Positions 31,778 to 42,380 are shown, counted from the stretch's first letter. The stretch is 64,000 bases of DNA from Qipengyuania gaetbuli (GCF_009827315.1 NZ_WTYF01000004.1:2108001-2172000), one strand, 5' to 3'. Made by a program: numbers and translations. The notes: generated by a model not told the origin, from the letters alone.

Positions 31778-32671
31778 CTACCCGCGCTTGCGGGCGCGCG
31801 GATAGCTGCCGAGCAGGCGGACCTCGTTGGTCTGGAACGCCAGTTCCTCAAGCGCCGTATCGACCCGCGCATCGCCCGGCGCGCCTTCGATATCGGCGAA
31901 GAACATGGTCGCCGCGAAGCTTGCGCCCTTCTGGTAGCTTTCCAGCTTGGTCATGTTGACGCCGTTCGTGGCAAAGCAGCCCAGCGCCTTGTAAAGTGCG
32001 GCGGGGATATTCTTCACCTCGAAGATGAAGGTCGTCATGGCATCGACACCGGCCAGCGCGCCCGGTGCGAGCGGTTCCTTCGCCAGCACGACGAAGCGCG
32101 TGGTGTTGTCATGCGCGTCCTCGACCGCGTCTTCCACGATCTTGAGGCCGTAGAGATCGGCGGCAAGCGGCGGGGCGATTGCTGCGATGTTTGCCTCGCC
32201 GGTTTCCGCCACATAGGCCGCAGCGCCCGCCGTATCGGCATAGCTCATGCCGGTGATGCCGCGCGCGCGCAGGAATTCGCGCGACTGGCCGAGCGCCTGC
32301 GGATGGCTGTAGGCCGCTTCGAACGGGCCGTCGCCGACCGCCATCAGCGCATGGGTGATGCGCATGAAATGTTCGGCCACGATCGCCAGCCCGCTTTCAG
32401 GCAGCAGGAAGTGGATATCCGCCACGCGGCCGTGCTGGCTGTTCTCGATCGGGATCATCGCGCAGCCGGCCGCGCCGCTCTTCACTGCGTCGAGCGCATC
32501 CTCGAAGCTGAAACAGGGCAGGGGCAGCGCTTCGGGCGCGAACTGCATCGCCGCCTGGTGCGAATTGGAACCGGGCGCACCGCCGAAAGCGATGGCGCGC
32601 GCGGGTTCCCCGGCGGCGGCGGCGCGCATGGAATCGACCATGGCGAGGGCGGGCTTGGCGAAATTACGCAT
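31778..32671 (-). CDS. pheA: prephenate dehydratase
   Basis: Converts prephenate to phenylpyruvate in phenylalanine synthesis. The 297-residue monofunctional protein has the catalytic domain with CAMIPIENSQHGRVAD and the essential DNTTRF motif, followed by a C-terminal ACT regulatory domain (TTFIFEVKNIPAALYKAL, VNMTKLESYQKG). The ESY motif replaces the ESRP seen in enteric P-proteins, as is common in alphaproteobacteria. It has no chorismate mutase domain. Confidence 0.96.
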   Translation of the reverse strand: MRNFAKPALAMVDSMRAAAAGEPARAIAFGGAPGSNSHQAAMQFAPEALPLPCFSFEDALDAVKSGAAGCAMIPIENSQHGRVADIHFLLPESGLAIVAEHFMRITHALMAVGDGPFEAAYSHPQALGQSREFLRARGITGMSYADTAGAAAYVAETGEANIAAIAPPLAADLYGLKIVEDAVEDAHDNTTRFVVLAKEPLAPGALAGVDAMTTFIFEVKNIPAALYKALGCFATNGVNMTKLESYQKGASFAATMFFADIEGAPGDARVDTALEELAFQTNEVRLLGSYPRARKRG

Positions 32672-32804
32672 GGGAAGCCGCTGCTAGGCACCACTTGCAC
32701 CCATCGCAAGCGCTATTGCACAGGGCGGACTTGCACGAAGGCGCGCACGGCACTAGAGCGGCGCGCAACCATAGACCACACGGATTCTCGCAGGTTCTCA
32801 CGCA

Positions 32805-33506
32805 ATGGACGACCGTTTCAACACCACCGCCGGCTGGGTACTCTTCTCCGGCATCGTGGCCCTCGGGGCATCGATCGCTTCGGGCATGTACTTCCATGCC
32901 GACAGCCATGACTATCCCGAAGGCAAGGATTTCGGCTTCTTCATCGAAGGTGAAGAAGAAGAAGGCGGCGCCGATTCCGGTCCCGATCTCGGCACGCTGC
33001 TCGCTGCTGCCGACGCGACTGCCGGCGAAGCCGTCTTCGCCAAGTGCAGTGCCTGCCACACGATCAACCAGGGCGGCGCCAACGGCATCGGCCCGAACCT
33101 GTGGGGCGTGCTCGGCACCCCGATCGGCGCACATGCTGCCGGTTTCGCTTACAGCTCGGCGCTGAAGGACAAGGGCGGCACCTGGGACTATGCGGCAATG
33201 GACGCATGGCTCGCCAACCCGCGCGGTTTCGCCAACGGCACCAAGATGAGCTTTGCCGGTCTTTCGAAGCCGGAAGACCGTGCCAATGTCATCGCCTACA
33301 TGAAGGCGAACGGCGGCGGCCCCGACTATCCGGCCCCGGCCGCTCCGGCAGAAGAAGCCGCGGCTGACGCACCCGGCGCGGGCGAAGGTCCGGTCGAAGG
33401 CGCACCGGTCGACGGCGCGGAAGCTGCCGGCGCGATGAGCGCGGACCAGCCCGTCGCTGCGGGCAATGCGGCCACCGACACCGGCGGCGCGACCAAGGTC
33501 GACTGA
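32805..33506 (+). CDS. membrane-anchored c-type cytochrome
   Basis: A 233-residue protein with an N-terminal uncleaved anchor (TAGWVLFSGIVALGASIASG), an acidic linker, one cytochrome c domain (haem motif FAKCSACHTINQG, axial Met in NGTKMSFAGLSKPED) and a long Ala/Pro/Glu-rich C-terminal tail. It resembles the CycM/c552 class that transfers electrons between the bc1 complex and oxidases. The tail has no obvious function. A strong terminator follows. Confidence 0.93.
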   Translation: MDDRFNTTAGWVLFSGIVALGASIASGMYFHADSHDYPEGKDFGFFIEGEEEEGGADSGPDLGTLLAAADATAGEAVFAKCSACHTINQGGANGIGPNLWGVLGTPIGAHAAGFAYSSALKDKGGTWDYAAMDAWLANPRGFANGTKMSFAGLSKPEDRANVIAYMKANGGGPDYPAPAAPAEEAAADAPGAGEGPVEGAPVDGAEAAGAMSADQPVAAGNAATDTGGATKVD

Positions 33507-33538
33507 GCCTAACGGCTTCAGGCAAATTTGACGAAAGG

Positions 33539-33563
33539 CCCCGCTTCGGCGGGGTTTTTCTTT
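33539..33563 (+). terminator. rho-independent terminator of the cytochrome c gene
   Basis: CCCCGC and GCGGGG form a hairpin closed by a TTCG tetraloop, followed by TTTTTCTTT. It is the strongest terminator in the window. Confidence 0.88.
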
Positions 33564-33567
33564 GCCC

Positions 33568-34233
33568 TCAGGCCTCGCCCTTGAAACCCTGGGCGATGAC
33601 GTACCACTCGCTCGAGCCCTTGCGGCTGGCGGGCGGCTTGGCGTGCTTGACCGTCTTGAAGTGCTTCTTGAGCAGGGCGAGCAGGTCCGCATCGGTCCCG
33701 CCGGCCAGCACCTTGGCCAGGAAGGTTCCGCCCTTGTCGAGGTTCTCTACTGCGAACCAAGCGCCCGCCTCGACCAGGCCCATGGTGCGCAGATGGTCGG
33801 TCTGCTTGTGGCCCACGGTGTTGGCGGCCATGTCGCTCATCACGAGGTCCGCTTTGCCGCCCAGCGCCTCTTCGAGCACGCGCGGCGCATCGTCGTCCAT
33901 GAAATCCATCTGGAAGATCGTCACGCCCTCGATCGGTTCGACCTCGAGGAGGTCGATGCCGACCACCTGCGCCTTGGGCCGCAGTTTGCGCACCACCTGG
34001 CTCCAGCCGCCCGGCGCAATGCCGAGGTCGACCACGCGTTCGACGCCTTTCAGCAGGCCGAATTTCTCGTCCAGCTCGATCAGCTTGTAGGCCGCGCGGC
34101 TGCGATACCCCTCGGCCTTGGCCTGCTTCACGTAAGGGTCGTTCAGCTGCCGCTGCAGCCAGCGCGTCGACGACGCGGTGCGCTTCTTGGCGGTGCGAAC
34201 CCGCGTGTCGCGATCCTTGCCCGACCTAGACAT
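33568..34233 (-). CDS. rlmE: 23S rRNA (uridine-2'-O) methyltransferase RlmE
   Basis: RrmJ/FtsJ-family SAM methyltransferase that modifies U2552 of 23S rRNA. The 221-residue protein has the K-D-K-E catalytic set: Lys in YRSRAAYKLIELDEKF, the SAM motif VVDLGIAPGGWSQV, Asp in VMSDMAANTVGHKQTDH, Lys in GGTFLAKVLAGG and Glu in SSEWYVIA. It overlaps the ppx/gppA gene by eight bases and is translated downstream of it. Confidence 0.96.
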   Translation of the reverse strand: MSRSGKDRDTRVRTAKKRTASSTRWLQRQLNDPYVKQAKAEGYRSRAAYKLIELDEKFGLLKGVERVVDLGIAPGGWSQVVRKLRPKAQVVGIDLLEVEPIEGVTIFQMDFMDDDAPRVLEEALGGKADLVMSDMAANTVGHKQTDHLRTMGLVEAGAWFAVENLDKGGTFLAKVLAGGTDADLLALLKKHFKTVKHAKPPASRKGSSEWYVIAQGFKGEA

Positions 34234-35461
34234 CCTGTTCCCTCATCCTTTGCAGCGCGGCGCGGCTGCGCTCGCCATCGGCATCGGCGGCCATCAGGCT
34301 GCGCAGGATGCCTTCGCGGATCCCGCGGTCGGCCACGCCCAGCGTCTGCGAGGGCCAGATGTCGAGGATCGATTCGAGGATGGCGCAGCCCGCCACCACC
34401 AGGTTCGCGCGGTCATCCCCGATGCAGGGCAATTCCTGCCGTTCCGCCCCGCTCATGCGGGACAGGCGCGTGGAGATATCGCGCATGGCCTTCGATTCGA
34501 GGATCAGCCCGTCGACCGCGCGCCGGTCGTATTGCGGCAGTTCGAGGTGCAGGCTGGCCAGCGTGGTCACCGTCCCGCTGGTGCCCAGCAGGCGGATCGG
34601 GTGCTTGCCCCGCGCGTGTTCGGCGATGCGCTTGGCAAAGGGCTTGAAACTGTCGCCCACGGTGCGGCGCATGCGCGTGTAGCGGTCGAGCCGGGTTTCG
34701 AGGCTCTCGTCCGATCCGGTCACCGTGTCGGTGAGCGAGACGACGCCCCAGGGCACGCTCATCCAGTCGAGGATGCGCGGGACCGCGCCGCTCGGCTCCA
34801 CCAGCACCAGTTCGGTCGAACCACCGCCGATGTCGAAGATCACTGCCGGGCCGGGACCGTCTTCGAGCAGGATGTGGCAGCCCAGTACGGCGAGGCGCGC
34901 CTCTTCCTGCGCGGAAATGATGTCGAGCACGATGCCCGTTTCCTGCCGCACGCGTTCGATGAACTCCTCGCCGTTGGAGGCGCGGCGACAGGCTTCGGTC
35001 GCGACCGAGCGGGCGAGGTGGACGTGGCGGCGGCGCAGCTTTTCGGCGCAGACGTGCAGCGCGGCCAGCGTACGCTCCATCGCCGCGTCCGACAGGCGGC
35101 CGCTGGCGGCCAGCCCCTCGCCGAGGCGCACCACGCGGCTGAAGGCGTCGATGACCGTGAAATTCTCGCCCGAGGGGCGGGCTATCAGGAGGCGGCAGTT
35201 GTTGGTGCCGAGGTCGAGCGCGGCATAGGCCTGCCGCCGCTGGAAACCGCGTTCCGCGGGCGCTGCCTGCCGGTTGTTGTCGATCGGGTTGGCCTGCTTG
35301 TCCGCCGCGCGCGGTTTCGCAGGGCGCGGGGCCGGCTTTCTGCCGGGCTTGCTATCGGGCCGGGAGGGGCGCTTGTAGCGGAAATCGGCTACCTTGCCGG
35401 ACGTGCCGCCCCTGTTCTTACCAGGCCCCCTTTTACTGTCCGGCGGAGAATGATCCGCCAT
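34226..35461 (-). CDS. Ppx/GppA phosphatase family protein
   Basis: A 411-residue exopolyphosphatase/guanosine pentaphosphate phosphohydrolase. A Lys/Arg/Pro-rich, probably disordered N-terminal extension of about 60 residues precedes the actin-like ATPase fold: YAALDLGTNNCRLLIA, RVVRLGEGL, ATEACRRASNGEEF and VIFDIGGGSTELV. The family hydrolyses polyphosphate or pppGpp. The start at 35461 gives MADHSPPDSKR, with AGAAGA upstream. Confidence 0.93.
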   Translation of the reverse strand: MADHSPPDSKRGPGKNRGGTSGKVADFRYKRPSRPDSKPGRKPAPRPAKPRAADKQANPIDNNRQAAPAERGFQRRQAYAALDLGTNNCRLLIARPSGENFTVIDAFSRVVRLGEGLAASGRLSDAAMERTLAALHVCAEKLRRRHVHLARSVATEACRRASNGEEFIERVRQETGIVLDIISAQEEARLAVLGCHILLEDGPGPAVIFDIGGGSTELVLVEPSGAVPRILDWMSVPWGVVSLTDTVTGSDESLETRLDRYTRMRRTVGDSFKPFAKRIAEHARGKHPIRLLGTSGTVTTLASLHLELPQYDRRAVDGLILESKAMRDISTRLSRMSGAERQELPCIGDDRANLVVAGCAILESILDIWPSQTLGVADRGIREGILRSLMAADADGERSRAALQRMREQDV

Positions 35462-35640
35462 GGGGTGTCTTCTTTCTATCCTCCCGCACGAACCAACGCG
35501 CACGGGGACTTGCCGCCGACGCTAGCGCCACATGACGTTTCGGGCAAGCAGAAGGGTTGACCGGGCGCGCCAGCGAAACTAAGTGCGCCCCCTCTCCCGG
35601 AGCGGTGCGCGATTCTCGGCGCCCCGACCGGCGATGCTGA

Positions 35641-35714
35641 TGCCCCGTCGTCTAATGGTAAGACTACGGACTCTGACTCCGTCAATTGAGGTTCGAATCC
35701 TCACGGGGCATCCA
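35641..35714 (+). tRNA. tRNA-Gln (anticodon CTG)
   Basis: A complete cloverleaf can be folded. The acceptor stem TGCCCCG pairs with CGGGGCA (35704-35710), the D arm lies in GTCTAATGGTAAGAC, and the anticodon stem ACGGA/TCCGT encloses loop CTCTGAC with anticodon CTG. The T arm is GAGGTTCGAATCCTC. A T discriminator is followed by an encoded CCA. It reads CAG codons. Confidence 0.93.
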
Positions 35715-35821
35715 CTTCTCCCACATTGCCATCGCGATCTGTCCAGCCCGGTGCTGCCTCTACGGCCCGCGCCGTCGCTGAGGCACCATAGGCGCTGGAT
35801 TCCCCGCGCCGGCTCGGCTAA

Positions 35822-37876
<2,055 letters not shown>

Positions 37877-37881
37877 TTTGG

Positions 37882-39063
37882 CTAGGCCTTCGGCTTGTAC
37901 CGCTTCAAAGCTTCAAACTCGCTCGGGTTAGAAGCGACTTCCACCAGCAGATCTACCCATTTCTGTGAGTAGGTGTAGTCTTGGTGTGCCGTATGATAGT
38001 GGCAGAAATCCTTTTTGCAGTCGGCGGGGTTCTTGGCTTTGCCACGCGGCCGAGCGCCAAATTTCTTCCACGCTAGCTGGTGATGGTGTGAATTGAAGGC
38101 GGGGTTTCCGTCTTCACGAACCCTTGCGATCACATCTTTGACTCTGAAAGGCCAAAGCTCATCACCAACCACCTTTTGGGTCAAAACATTCTTCTTCGAT
38201 TTGCCCTCAGGATTGTTCTGCGAAAAAACGATGTGCGAGTCGCCCTTAGTCGCTTTCTCGAAATGGTAGCTAACCTTGAATTGGTAGTTGGCCCCCTCAT
38301 TCCCGGTGATCCCAGCCGCCTCAGCAATTAATTGATCAATAGCCTCGATCTGCGGAGTTAGGTCGTAAGTTTGGAGTTCGCTGAGCTGGTCAACGTCCAT
38401 TTTCGAGAATTGCAGCGCAATCGATAGGCTATCTCGGAGGCCGGAATTTTCGCCAAATAGCTTTCTAATTGTCTGATCGAAATTCAGGCAATTAGCCTGA
38501 AAGAGCGGCCAGTATGACCTCCCAATAGAGGACAAAATCTTGTGTTCGACATTATCGCGCAGCGTTTTCACCGCTGTGAGGTTCTTTTTGACGTCGCTTT
38601 CGAGCGGGCAATCATCCCTGTTCAACATCTGACTGAGGAGTAGGGAATTGCCATTGGCGTCGGTAATCTCGACGCCTCTACGGTCGTAGTATTCGTGGAG
38701 TAAGTAAGTCCAAGAGATCTGACTCAGCACAGGAAAGATCTGGACCTTGAATAGCATCGTCGGACTGTTGAAAATCTCGACAGCCGCAACCATCGCTTCC
38801 CTTGCGCGAAACAATCTCTCGTCGTCTATCGGAGATAAACCGCTCTTTAGATCAACAAGCGATTTTTCGTATTTATAACGCTTTATTTCGACTTCAGTAG
38901 CGGGTTCGATGTCCCAATCTTTCCAGCCAGCGAGACGCCCTGGATTGATGGTTGGTGTTCTGCCCGTGTTTATTAGCTGTTGGACGTCTTGATAGGTGTT
39001 GCCGTCTCCAAGCAACTTCTTGGCAATGCGCTTCTCGTGTTCGGTAAGTGATGCTGTCTTCAT
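37882..39063 (-). CDS. DUF3644-like/HEPN-type protein, putative RNase or defence component
   Basis: A 393-residue protein, AT-richer than its neighbours. The central part resembles DUF3644: REAMVAAVEIFNSPTMLFKV, then YLLHEYYDRRG and LRDNVEHKIL. The last contains Arg169-Asp170-X3-His174, an R-X4-H motif as in HEPN ribonucleases of toxin-antitoxin and abortive-infection systems. The C-terminal part has clustered His and Cys (FNSHHHQLAW, CKKDFCHYHTAHQDYTY), which may bind metal. It overlaps the upstream Cys-rich gene by four bases (ATGA). A toxin or nuclease role is inference; the DUF3644 assignment is by resemblance, not search. Confidence 0.8.
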   Translation of the reverse strand: MKTASLTEHEKRIAKKLLGDGNTYQDVQQLINTGRTPTINPGRLAGWKDWDIEPATEVEIKRYKYEKSLVDLKSGLSPIDDERLFRAREAMVAAVEIFNSPTMLFKVQIFPVLSQISWTYLLHEYYDRRGVEITDANGNSLLLSQMLNRDDCPLESDVKKNLTAVKTLRDNVEHKILSSIGRSYWPLFQANCLNFDQTIRKLFGENSGLRDSLSIALQFSKMDVDQLSELQTYDLTPQIEAIDQLIAEAAGITGNEGANYQFKVSYHFEKATKGDSHIVFSQNNPEGKSKKNVLTQKVVGDELWPFRVKDVIARVREDGNPAFNSHHHQLAWKKFGARPRGKAKNPADCKKDFCHYHTAHQDYTYSQKWVDLLVEVASNPSEFEALKRYKPKA

Positions 39064-39491
39064 GTCGCTACCAAAAGCCTCGCTGCCAATTCTTCCCGAT
39101 TCCAGCGGACCGCAAAAGCTTCGGAGACTTCAAACCATGATCCGTCGTTCCCTGCGCCGTGGTTCGCTCCCATACATGAGCACTGACATTCATGTCCTTT
39201 GGCATTCATGCATGCTGGCGCGCACTTCTCGCTCTCTCGAAAAGGCTGAATTATCCAAACTTCGCCGTAGCGTTTGAGGCACCGTTCTACGAAGTCGTTG
39301 AACCAAGCTTTCGGGATTTCCCAATATTTTCCGTCTGCCAACCAAACTGGTCGATCTCGCCTGTCATCACGAAGCCAATCACGGTTGGTACTACTGTATG
39401 GGAGGCGCAATCGATGTTTCTGGCCCGGTTTCGCGCGTCGAATGATCACGGGAGTTTCATTCTGATTCCACACTCGCTTTATGTCGGCCAT
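39060..39491 (-). CDS. small Cys-rich protein, partner of the DUF3644-like gene
   Basis: A 143-residue protein with Cys at 71, 90, 94, 102, 104 and 106 and His at 100 and 111, in KCAPACMNAKGHECQCSCMG followed by ANHG. Short proteins with a CxCxCxGxNHG-like cluster occur on phages and plasmids; it probably binds Zn or an Fe-S-type metal. Its 3' end overlaps the DUF3644-like start, so the two are co-translated and likely work together. It could be an antitoxin or a nucleic-acid-binding partner; I do not know. Confidence 0.72.
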   Translation of the reverse strand: MADIKRVWNQNETPVIIRRAKPGQKHRLRLPYSSTNRDWLRDDRRDRPVWLADGKYWEIPKAWFNDFVERCLKRYGEVWIIQPFRESEKCAPACMNAKGHECQCSCMGANHGAGNDGSWFEVSEAFAVRWNREELAARLLVAT

Positions 39492-39945
39492 ACCAACTCA
39501 GTAGCACAATTATTTTAGTCTTATGAGGTGGTTAGGGAGTTCTCCACGAGCTAGCAGAGTTCGGGGGGCAGCATACCTGACCACTAACCCGCGGGGACTA
39601 GCTTCTCCACCAGCGCCCTGAGTTCGCTCGGCGTGGTGTGGCCAGCGACGATCTCGTGATAGCCGATGCCCGCCTTGCGCGTCCTTGGCACCCTATCGCT
39701 CCGCTGCTTGAGGACGGGCGTCCTACTTCACCGCATCGCGCGCATCCCCGCTAGCCGCAGCGCCCAAACGCGCTTCTTTCCTTGTTTGAGAAGCCGCACT
39801 CCCCATCTAAGGGATAGCTACCTGTCGTTTCCGACGGTCCTCTTCCCGTTTCCACGGGAACCGCTCCCCCGCCAGCTCTCGCCATTTAGCCCGCGCATTA
39901 GCGGTCATTCCTGGCTGCCTGCGCTTTTCGGAAAGAAACAATCCC
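39492..39945. other. 454-bp interval at the right edge of the AT-rich insert
   Basis: It begins AT-rich and turns GC-rich. It contains a truncated minus-strand coding remnant (39584-39727), the promoter and 5' leader of the next gene, and no transposase, repeats or tRNA that I can recognise. Confidence 0.5.
39584..39727 (-). pseudogene. probable C-terminal remnant of a gene
   Basis: On the minus strand an open stretch of 47 codons ends in TAG and begins directly after an in-frame stop. Its last part reads like real protein (KAGIGYHEIVAGHTTPSELR followed by ALVEKLVPAG) but has no convincing start or upstream domain. It may be the end of a gene truncated when the AT-rich insert arrived. I do not recognise the parent family. 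Confidence 0.3.
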
Positions 39946-40155
39946 ATGATCCACTATGGAAAAGTCGAGACCTTCGACAGCGAAACACAGCAAGGCACGG
40001 TACAGCCCAATGCCGGCGGCAAACCGCTGTCGTTTCGCCGGGTCGACGTTCAGCAGCAAGCTGGAGAACCGCGATGCGAAACGTATTTCGGATATGAAAC
40101 CTGGACAAAGGACGATGGCGAAACGGTTGCCGTCCACCTGCGCCAGCTTTCCTGA
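39946..40155 (+). CDS. cold-shock-domain-like small protein
   Basis: A 69-residue protein beginning MIHYGKVETFDSETQQGTVQ, which aligns by eye with the first strands of a cold-shock domain, ending in a short acidic tail. It lacks the canonical RNP motifs of CspA, so RNA binding is uncertain. A possible terminator hairpin follows. Confidence 0.7.
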   Translation: MIHYGKVETFDSETQQGTVQPNAGGKPLSFRRVDVQQQAGEPRCETYFGYETWTKDDGETVAVHLRQLS

Positions 40156-40167
40156 CCAGATGCAGGA

Positions 40168-40197
40168 GACACCCCGGGTCGATACGATCCGGGGTGC
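40168..40197 (+). terminator. GC-rich hairpin after the cold-shock-like gene
   Basis: GACACCCCGG and CCGGGGTG can pair around an 11-base loop, shortly after the stop; the following CCCTCTTCC is pyrimidine-rich but has no real T-run. Confidence 0.4.
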
Positions 40198-40290
40198 CCT
40201 CTTCCGCAGATGATCGCCACGGGAGGCCGGGAAGGCGCTCGATCCGGGTCAATCCGGCGCCGGTCGATGGAGGCGCGGGGGGCTAGTTCC

Positions 40291-40422
40291 TCAGGAGTTA
40301 CGCATATTCTCCAGCCCCTTGATCGCGCCGGGCTTGATGCTGGGGTTGGAGGCGTTTGTCTTGACTTTTTCCTTCTTGGGTTTGCGGTTCTCGCGGCTTT
40401 TCTTCTGCTGGCCCTTGGCCAT
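40291..40422 (-). CDS. small basic protein, unknown
   Basis: A 43-residue frame, MAKGQQKKSRENRKPKKEKV and so on to IKGLENMRNS, with Lys/Arg-rich composition and GGAAAAG upstream of the ATG. Similar very short basic proteins are conserved in sphingomonads next to unrelated genes. It lies 95 bp downstream of the YaiI-like gene in the same direction, so it may share a transcript. Confidence 0.62.
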   Translation of the reverse strand: MAKGQQKKSRENRKPKKEKVKTNASNPSIKPGAIKGLENMRNS

Positions 40423-40516
40423 GGTCTTTTCCAATCGGGGCGGAATGCCCCGCTGCGGTATGGGCCTATTGCAGAGAATAGATAGCGAAACCGTTCCCGA
40501 CCTTACCTTTGTGGCC

Positions 40517-40975
40517 TCACCCCCGCCCCATCCTCACCAGCACCCGGTCCAGCGCCTGCAGGAAGTTCGACCGGTCCGCCTTGCTGAACGGCGGCGGGCC
40601 GCTTCCCACGCCGTCCATCCCGGCGCGCAGGTCTTCCATGATGGCGCGGGTCGCAATGGCGCTGCCGATGCTGGCGGCGTCGAAAGGCTTGCCGTCGTGA
40701 CGCAGGACGGTTGCGCCCGCCTTGAGGCAGCGTTCGGCCAGCAATATGTCGGCGGTGATCACCACGCTGCGCGGCCCTGCGTTCTGCGCGATCCAGTCGT
40801 CGGCCGCGTCGAACCCGTCCGAGACCACCACGCGCTTCACCCGCTCGCTCACCGGTACGCGGAAGGGGCTGTTGCTTACCACGCGGACATGGGCCTTGTG
40901 GCGTTCCGCCACGCGGTAGACCTCCTCCTTCACCGGGCAGGCATCGGCATCGACGAGTATGATGGGCGTGGTCAT
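40517..40975 (-). CDS. YaiI/YqxD family (DUF188, UPF0178) protein
   Basis: A 152-residue protein with the family start IILVDADACPVKEEVYRVAE, an Asp/Cys-containing N-terminus typical of PIN-like folds, and VSDGFDAADDWIAQ, VITADILLAERCL and GSAIATRAIMEDLR further on. The family is widespread, with a predicted nuclease-like fold and no settled function. Confidence 0.9.
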   Translation of the reverse strand: MTTPIILVDADACPVKEEVYRVAERHKAHVRVVSNSPFRVPVSERVKRVVVSDGFDAADDWIAQNAGPRSVVITADILLAERCLKAGATVLRHDGKPFDAASIGSAIATRAIMEDLRAGMDGVGSGPPPFSKADRSNFLQALDRVLVRMGRG

Positions 40976-41050
40976 GCTGCGATCGCTAGCCCAAAAGCAT
41001 GGGCCGGGAAAACTTTCCTACACCCCTCCATCCGTGCCTAACCTCGCCGG

Positions 41051-41335
41051 ATGACGCCGCAACCTCCCGCTCGCCAGAAGCCCGACAACACCCGCTGGAC
41101 GGGCGAGAAGGCTGCCGACTTCCTCAAGCTGCTCGAGCGTTCGGGCAAGGTCGCGCCGTGTGCGCGGGCGGTGGGGATGAGCCGGCAGGCTGCCTATCGC
41201 CTGCGCGCGCGGGCGCCGCGCTTTGCGCTGATGTGGGACCAGGCGATGGAGGTCGCGGCCAGCCGCAAGGCCTCCTCGCGCCGCCGCCGCTATGTCCACC
41301 CGCTGCTGGCGCGCGAAACCGATAGCGTTAGGTGA
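41051..41335 (+). CDS. small helix-turn-helix-like protein
   Basis: A 94-residue basic protein. The middle (FLKLLERSGKVAPCARAVGM, then SRQAAYRLRARAPRFALMWD) reads like a homeodomain/resolvase-type helix-turn-helix, with a recognition helix at SRQAAYRLRAR, and an Arg-rich tail. It may bind DNA; targets are unknown. Confidence 0.75.
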   Translation: MTPQPPARQKPDNTRWTGEKAADFLKLLERSGKVAPCARAVGMSRQAAYRLRARAPRFALMWDQAMEVAASRKASSRRRRYVHPLLARETDSVR

Positions 41336-41542
41336 TCGGCCCCAGCCGTGCTACTGCGCCCTCGCTGACGTCGAAATTTGCGACGGACTTCGGCTTTTGA
41401 CGACGCCGCTTGCCACCTCTCTTGCGATTGGCTGGCCCCGGCGAAAACCAGACGACGACTTCCTTTCTTCGGACGATTTGATGCACGACCACGCCGCATG
41501 TCGCGGCGGGGCAACCACATGCGTTCTTGAAAGGAACCCATC

Positions 41543-41755
41543 ATGAGCAAGACTGGCACAGTCAAATTCTTCAACACCGACAAGGGCTATGGCTTCATCC
41601 AGCCCGACGACGGTTCGAGCGACAGCTTCGTCCACATCAGCGCCGTCCAGGCTGCCGGCATGACGACGCTCGATAAGGAACAGCGCCTCAATTACGAGGT
41701 CGAGGCCGGCCGCAACGGCAAGGAAAGCGCCGTCAACCTTTCCGCCGCGGACTAA
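41543..41755 (+). CDS. CspA-family cold-shock protein
   Basis: A 70-residue nucleic-acid chaperone with the complete domain: TGTVKFFNTDKGYGFIQPDD (RNP1 KGYGFI) and SFVHISAV (RNP2). AAGGAA lies upstream of the ATG. About 200 bases separate it from the previous gene, consistent with a long cold-regulated 5' leader. A 13-bp perfect inverted repeat follows the stop. Confidence 0.96.
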   Translation: MSKTGTVKFFNTDKGYGFIQPDDGSSDSFVHISAVQAAGMTTLDKEQRLNYEVEAGRNGKESAVNLSAAD

Positions 41756-41768
41756 CCGCCCTGCCGAG

Positions 41769-41810
41769 GTTTCTCCCGCGCGCCACTGCGACACGTTGCG
41801 CGGGAGAAAC
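41769..41810. repeat. perfect 13-bp inverted repeat after the cold-shock gene
   Basis: GTTTCTCCCGCGC (41769-41781) and GCGCGGGAGAAAC (41798-41810) are exact reverse complements around a 16-base loop. There is no T-run, so it may be a processing or stabilising hairpin, or a terminator of another kind. Confidence 0.6.
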
Positions 41811-41849
41811 ACCCCGTTCCCTACCTGATCCGACCGAGGAAGGCCGCCA

Positions 41850-42083
41850 ATGAGCCAGAGCTACGAGTTCTATTCCGCCCGCGCCCGGGAATCCGCCGTA
41901 GAGGCGCAAGACGCCACGCTGGACAACGTTCGTGACCGCGCGCTGCGTGCACAGGCCACGTTCCAGGCGCTTGCCGACCAGGCTCGAGCCGTGACCAGGC
42001 GCCGCGAAAAGCTGGAAAGCGAAAAGGCCGCCGCCCGCGCCTCCGCCCGCGCCGCCGCCACTGCGGAAGCCGGCGCGGACTAG
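41850..42083 (+). CDS. small Ala/Glu-rich helical protein, unknown
   Basis: A 77-residue protein that should be almost wholly helical (AVEAQDATLDNVRDRALRAQ, RRREKLESEKAAARASARAA) with heptad-like spacing suggesting a coiled coil. It has no signal peptide. The function is unknown. Confidence 0.72.
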   Translation: MSQSYEFYSARARESAVEAQDATLDNVRDRALRAQATFQALADQARAVTRRREKLESEKAAARASARAAATAEAGAD

Positions 42084-42380
42084 GCTTTCCTACACTTCCA
42101 GGATCTGCGCTGTTCTGCCGAAATGAGCGCATCTATCCCCCAACCGGACCCGGAAGGCTCACAGCTTTCGCACTCCGCCGGTGACATTTGCCGCGACGCA
42201 AGGCGACGCGTCACGCCCTCGTATCGCGACACATTGCCGAGAGGCAGTGACACTGGCCACCCGACAGTGACGTTGCGGGGCTTTTCGTCCCTGGGCCCTG
42301 TTCCACCTGTTCCGCCCGCGCTTGACAGTTTCGCCTGCCGCGTCAGTCTCCTTGCGGTCGCGACCACAGGGGAGGTGCCG

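Noticed and set aside
39492..39583. Possible integrase or attachment site at the AT-rich insert
   Set aside because: No recombinase gene, direct repeat or tRNA end is visible at either edge; tRNA-Gln is 2.2 kb away, with intact thiC between.
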